Shown here: one piece after another, positions 59,291 to 64,000 of the stretch | Position numbering within the stretch: position 1 is the first letter of the stretch | Layout: every line of letters starts with the position of its first letter | DNA from: Platycnemis pennipes | Taxonomy: Eukaryota > Arthropoda > Insecta > Odonata > Platycnemididae | DNA: 64,000 nucleotides | Direction: 5' to 3' | Assembly (NCBI GenBank): GCA_933228895.1 | Contig: OW121855.1 | Span: 36,966,698-37,030,697, forward strand | Notes under the pieces: generated by a model | Told to the model about the DNA's origin: nothing | The model's input: the letters and a program-made list of their open reading frames with translations, nothing else | Database searches by the model: none | Program-made: the position numbers and the translations under genes

Positions 59291-60195
59291 ATCCTTACCC
59301 AAATTAAGTTTATCCTGAGACTACTTATTGTAAATAAAAAGGTTTTAGAGTGAATTAGACTGGTAGTTGGACCCTAATACTTTGGGTAGTGGTCTGAGTG
59401 CGTTCAAAAGGATAAAGGTGTGCGTAACGTTCCGAAGGAATTCATGATAAAATTTTGTTCATGATAAATATGGAGAAATGAAAGTAGAAAAACGATTCTG
59501 ATGGTTGGCTAGAATGAAAAAGGGTTCAGTGTTAGGAATAGGGATTTTTGTCTCTCGTTTTCTCTCTTCCCAACTCACATTAATTAAAAAAAAATTAGAT
59601 GTATATATATGTAAGGGGCAGCATATCATCGTCTTTTCACGGGCGTAACATTTACTGGAAATGATTCATCTCGTTATTTCAAGCTGATTTCAAGTTCAAG
59701 GCTAATTTAAGTGGACACAAACGATGAATTATTGTGTACTCCAACGCTATGTTGTAATTATTTGAGTTTGGCAGCTCTGATGTGTTGGATGTATGGGTTG
59801 GTTAAGGTTATCTAATGTGTTGCTGGTGAAAAAATCATACAGAATAGTGTAATGGTAAAGAAGGATAGTTTTCTTCGATGTTATAAATTATGAAATAAAC
59901 GGTAAGAGTCGAATGGACAGGTATTGCCAGTTATGTGACGGTAAGATGAGGTGTGTCGGCGATATATCTGAAGTTGTTGGTCATTGGGCATTCATAAGAT
60001 CAATTTTCCTTTGTTAACCCTAACAGATCCTCTTTTAAAGTCATTCGCCCTCTTCCCACGCCTTTTATGAATCATTCTAAGTGAAACTTTGCAGCATGAG
60101 GCACTTAACTAATAAATAAACTAATTATACTAAAACCTTCGATGTATTCACCGTTATTCTTTTTTGGGTTAAAGATCAAATCAGTTGTTAACCGG
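59291..60195. other. Unassigned AT-rich DNA
   Basis: No coding or repeat signal recognised. Confidence 0.45.
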
Positions 60196-61160
60196 ATTGA
60201 AGAACAAGAGTGCGGAAAATGAAGGAGGGCAGCTTTGTTACAAAAGAATAAGGAACGAAATAAGTCGCAAGGCCGGGAAAGCTAGAGAAATGTGGATGAA
60301 GAATTTATATGAAGATGTACAAAACAACCTTGTACTTGGAAAGGTGGAAGCTGCCTAAGGGATAGTGAGGAACCACTTCTAGGAACGGAGCGCAAGATGC
60401 AATGCCATGAGGGAAATTAATGAAGAATATTGATTGAAAATCCAGAAAAAGAGAAGAGATGGAAATGATAAGTGGAAGAATAATGCAAAAGAAAAAATCT
60501 CTGCGCAGAAGGGATCGAAGAGGAATGCGAAGACAATAGGGACGAAAAGGGAGCATCAGTATTAAGATCGGAATTTGATACAGCAGTAAGGGACGTTCGG
60601 ATGAGTAACGATTCTGGAATTGATGATTTCCCGCAGAACTAATTGAAAATGCAGGAGATAAGACATTAATTTATCTGTACAAAATCATCTGCTACATGTA
60701 CTCAACAGGAGAAATACCGAGGGACATCGAGAAAAACATCATACCCATTCCCAAAAAGAGGAGAGCTGAGAACTGCGAAAATTTTAGGATCATCAGCCTG
60801 GCGACACATGCACTTATTGAATGAAACATTTCCCTGAAAACTATGAACGACAGTGTATCATAGAAAAATCGGAGACAGGGAAAATTTTAAGAACAAAGAA
60901 TAAACGCGGGACAAGAAACTGGAAAATTGTCCATGTTGCTGAAAGAAGAAACCGCGAGATTGACTTGCCACACAAACTTGTGTGAGGAAACTATATTCAC
61001 CATTTTCATTGTCCCAAAATTCGCGATCCTTTTGGCAAGGATGGGAAATCAGTGATATCAATGAATGGTAACTTGGAGAACAGTTTAATGGTTCCGAAAC
61101 ATGATCCTTTAGAAAGGATGAAAACAAAATGGGACTAGAAAAAAAATGATTATGGGAAAA
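60196..61160 (+). pseudogene. LINE reverse transcriptase, N-terminal part, degenerate
   Basis: Reading through frameshifts: NKSQGRESGREMW and KNLYEDVQ (linker before RT), RSEFDTAVRD-like text near 60570, then IENAGDKTLIYLYKIICYMY. TGEIPRDIEKNIIPIPKK at about 60706-60759 and NFRIISLATHA near 60783 are the first RT motifs (typical GxIPxDFEKxIIIxIPKK...HFRxISLxTHASK). Remnants of the next block (FKNKE.TRDKKLENC, from FGFRRGRGTREAI) follow near 60885. Many stops are present. The catalytic palm is not recoverable. It is complementary in extent to the C-terminal fragment at 20535-21545, so both likely derive from the same element type. Confidence 0.75.
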
Positions 61161-61399
61161 GTAAGCTGCATTGTATAGAATAAAAACAAAGAGGAGAACT
61201 ATAAATCAGATATGACAGAAGATGGGGAATTAAATTGGTGGGGGAAGAAAGAAGGAGGTGAAGCAAGGCATGCGGGCTAACGTGACCTCTGAAGGACTTC
61301 AAATCATAAAATTTATAATATAGGTTTCGTGCCGTAAATGCCGGATCGTATTGCATCATCTAGTTTTAAACCGAGTGCTAAATTAAACACAACATCTAT

Positions 61400-61491
61400 A
61401 CTCGTAATAGGATTCAAAACCTAGGTTATTAACCCAGGTTTTTAATCCTATTACGAGTCCCAGATCATCATCAGCAACTGATGATGATCTG
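61400..61491. repeat. Two adjacent hairpins, foldback element with CTGATGATGATCTG
   Basis: 61400-61427 pairs with 61431-61458, about 28-bp arms with two mismatches (ACTCGTAATAGGATT outermost, centre GGTTATTAACC). Immediately after, CAGATCATCATCAG (61461-61474) pairs exactly with CTGATGATGATCTG (61478-61491) over a 3-base loop. The layout, with modules diverging from a CTGATGATG centre, parallels the elements at 28954 and 32662. No GAAAC partner is preserved. Confidence 0.7.
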
Positions 61492-64000
61492 AGGGAGAGA
61501 GGTGAGCAAATAGCAGACATTTTTGACGTCGTGTAGGAATGTAGACAATACGAGAGGGTGTTGAAAGATATTTCGGCGCGAAATGGGGCAACTATGGATG
61601 AAATACTACCGGGGCCTGCAAAAATATTTAATATAGGTGTATGGTTTTAGGGCAATAATTTTATTACCACATCACCATCGCAAGAGCAGTAAAAATAAGT
61701 ATATAATTTCAAAATACCACCACCCAAAATATTAACCGATCGTACCATCTACCTAACTGATGATGTACCTACACCACATTCTAGTCGTAGTAGTCAGTTC
61801 TACACGTACCAGTAAGTAAAAATGGATGAACCGTTTCCAGAAAAATTCGTCCATCCGGCGTTTCCAGCATTCCCTCCAATAAATTCACGCCGCCGTTTAG
61901 GTGCTTCTTCCCCAAGGGAATACCGGGTTATTTGCACCGTTCCCCTTCATCAAGCGCCTGGCCAATCCTAGATAAGCATGAATGGGCGAGGGAGCCGTTA
62001 AAGAGGGCAATACAACCACCTTGATGTTCGCACGGTTTGGATTTGTTTCTCCTTTTTTCCCGATGAGGGTTTGCGTGTCGAGGAGAGTGAAATACGCGAG
62101 GGGGAGCACGCATACCTTAAAAGAATGGGCGAAGAGAGACTTCCCGTCCTCCAATCCCTTCCCACCTCCGCTGTAATTCACCGAAAGAAGAGTAACGCCG
62201 GCGTCGGATTTCTATCTTTTCTCTCCCGATTCCACCACTCTCATTTACCGCCGCCAACCCATTTGATAGATGCAAATGGCCTCGTTGCTCCTCAGAGTGC
62301 TTGAGTAGTTGCGGTTCGTATATCCAACGTTATACCCCGAAATATGTATCGCTGGGCGTCCACAACACGAAACCTCAACTGTGGGAGACTCGATGAATTA
62401 AAACGTTACTCGTGACCTCCTTTCCACAGTCGAAACGTTAAATGGTATTTTCCCAAAAGGCCGGAACTTCTATTCATAATGTTGCTCTGCGGTGAATCTT
62501 CAGAATTTGAAAATGCGAGTGGGTGCACGAAAAAATAATTTCAATTTTAATGAAAATAACAGCGGCTCATGGTTTTATAACTGTACGAATCATATTTTCA
62601 AGCAGGCACTAGAGGACATCGATGGTTCCGGCATTCATTTTTCGAATTAAACTATGTCACCATATAAAGTATGGCTAGGATGTTTTGAAAAACTACAAGA
62701 ATAATTGAGAAAAGAGGCATCAAATGACTCGCGTCCCTACTTTTGGGTATTAACTACTAAAATTGAAGACCCCTATTACTATGGAAAATATTAAAAAATG
62801 GACTTAAAGAGCAACCATTTAATACCGTCGACTGGAATATGCAATACTAATGGTTTGTTATCTGTCGAACCTGAAAGTCATCTGTATGCTCATTTACGAT
62901 CGATGACAGGATTTGGCTGGAATAAACTCGTAATCAAATTAAAGTTATCGCAAAAAAATTTGAGAATGGCGATCATATTTTATCTCTCTCCTAGCGATGG
63001 TAATTCGTATATCGACAACAAGAAGACTGTAGAGAGAAGTGTCATCCGTTATCGCGTCTATGTTTTACACTTCAGAAAGGATTGAAACGTCACCATGCGC
63101 TTCATTGTCTCTGGGAACACTTTCATCTTGCAAAAGCTAGTATCACTAAAAAGTTAACTAAAAATATTGAATCCACCTTTCTTTGAGTGAATTGAGCCAC
63201 TTAGAGCAGTGAATTGGTAGTTGGAATTCAAGTGGAATAGTTGGCGTTACACTATAAGCAGTCATATGTGATATGAATGCATTCTATATACGATATAGAT
63301 TTCAAATTAACATTTTCTATAAGAAGACCTTGTGACACATTCAGTGAAATGCCGTCCATTCCCTGAGTAACTTTGAAAAATCTATGCTTGGATTATTTGG
63401 TGTTCATTTATTGACAGCGTGATATTAAAGCTTATAATAGAATTCATTTATAAAACCAATGCTATTGACAACTTAACTGGTTTATTAAGATGTGGATGTA
63501 GCAAATCTGGCCAGCAATATAAAGACACGGATCCGGTTTTCAGTCACGTTTTTAATTCGATTTGCCAAATATATGACGCACAATATTCATCTTTGGGACA
63601 AGATTTGGTACTTATCCCAACTCTACACAGAGTTTTTCGAGTATTGTGAGAACATTCTTATTTTTACCACTTCATTGATGTGATAGGCATTTACTTACAC
63701 TGACCTCCCACAGGAAAAAAAATAGATTACACCAGCTAATCACACCCACATCTAAATTTTATCCTGCATACCACCACTGGTATATGTGGATGGGCATGAC
63801 TCCACAGCAAGCACGCATTTTCGAAGAGAAAACAATCATATAACTAGTGATGACACTTACGATTCTACCTTTAAAAATTAATTTACCAAGGGGTCTTGAC
63901 ATGAAATACAGCCTATGACTCGTACTAACTATAGTCATACACATTCCGCACAAATCTTGAACGAAATTTATGGTTTCCAGCCAAACATGTAAGAAGATAT
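61492..64000. other. Unassigned DNA; GC-richer 61850-62310
   Basis: 61850-62310 is GC-richer with CpGs and carries overlapping frames on both strands without recognised motifs. The rest is AT-rich with frames up to 95 codons (62798-63085), unrecognised. No RNA genes. Confidence 0.4.

Noticed and set aside
58891..59353. Opposed 128- and 131-codon frames
   Set aside because: Mirror-image purine/pyrimidine composition opens both strands at once; typical of low-complexity DNA.
1..64000. CRISPR arrays, bacterial operons, Shine-Dalgarno sites
   Set aside because: No regularly spaced repeats and no coding density; sequence features are those of a metazoan nuclear genome.

Overview
The window reads as nuclear DNA of an arthropod, most likely an insect with a large, repeat-rich genome. 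This rests on three things: it is AT-rich and almost free of long open frames, it carries many decayed non-LTR retrotransposons and tRNA-derived SINEs, and it has a pogo/Tigger-type DNA transposon. The species cannot be named from sequence alone. I see no intact protein-coding gene, no functional tRNA or rRNA gene and no CRISPR array. The window looks like a gene desert or the inside of very long introns. The long apparent frames sit in C/T- or G/A-rich islands, often start at TTG or GTG, and are judged not to be genes.

Layout. 1-3290: a pair of diverged direct repeats, a perfect 26-bp palindrome, the wreck of a transposon-type protein gene (about 1593-2045), and a hammerhead-ribozyme-like motif (2464-2510). 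3295-5702: a whole pogo/Tigger-type element with 20-bp perfect terminal inverted repeats (TIRs), TA duplications, eight subterminal repeats and a dead minus-strand transposase. 5705-17940: mostly unassigned, with C/T-rich islands and one SINE. 17951-31470: LINE fragments at 17951-18395 (-), 20535-21545 (+), 27117-27395 (+) and 30478-30690 (+), SINEs at about 23.65 and 28.75 kb, and a 231-bp foldback element with a 15-bp target duplication and a hammerhead-like fold (28954-29214). 32662-33422: a second foldback element with a 12-bp target duplication. 34.9-42.2 kb: a possible hAT end, two copies of a second LINE tail (35459-35745 and 39241-39405, both -), a third foldback-like element and two SINEs. 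42.8-59.3 kb: alternating unassigned AT-rich DNA and purine/pyrimidine or CpG-richer islands, plus two SINEs and several perfect hairpins. 60.2-61.2 kb: the N-terminal half of another LINE reverse transcriptase, followed by two adjacent hairpins.

The most distinctive content is a set of short, RT-less repeats in which two copies of a module lie back to back. Each module begins near the centre with CTGATGA, continues through a short hairpin to GAAAC, and reads outward. Two motifs (2464-2510 plus, 29049-29096 minus) pair well enough to be hammerhead self-cleaving RNAs. The variable-length target duplications, inverted partial modules and a one-sided extra tail resemble terminal repeats of Penelope-like retroelements. 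That relationship is inference. All coding remnants are broken, so nothing here acts as a pathway; the mobile elements depend on relatives elsewhere in the genome.
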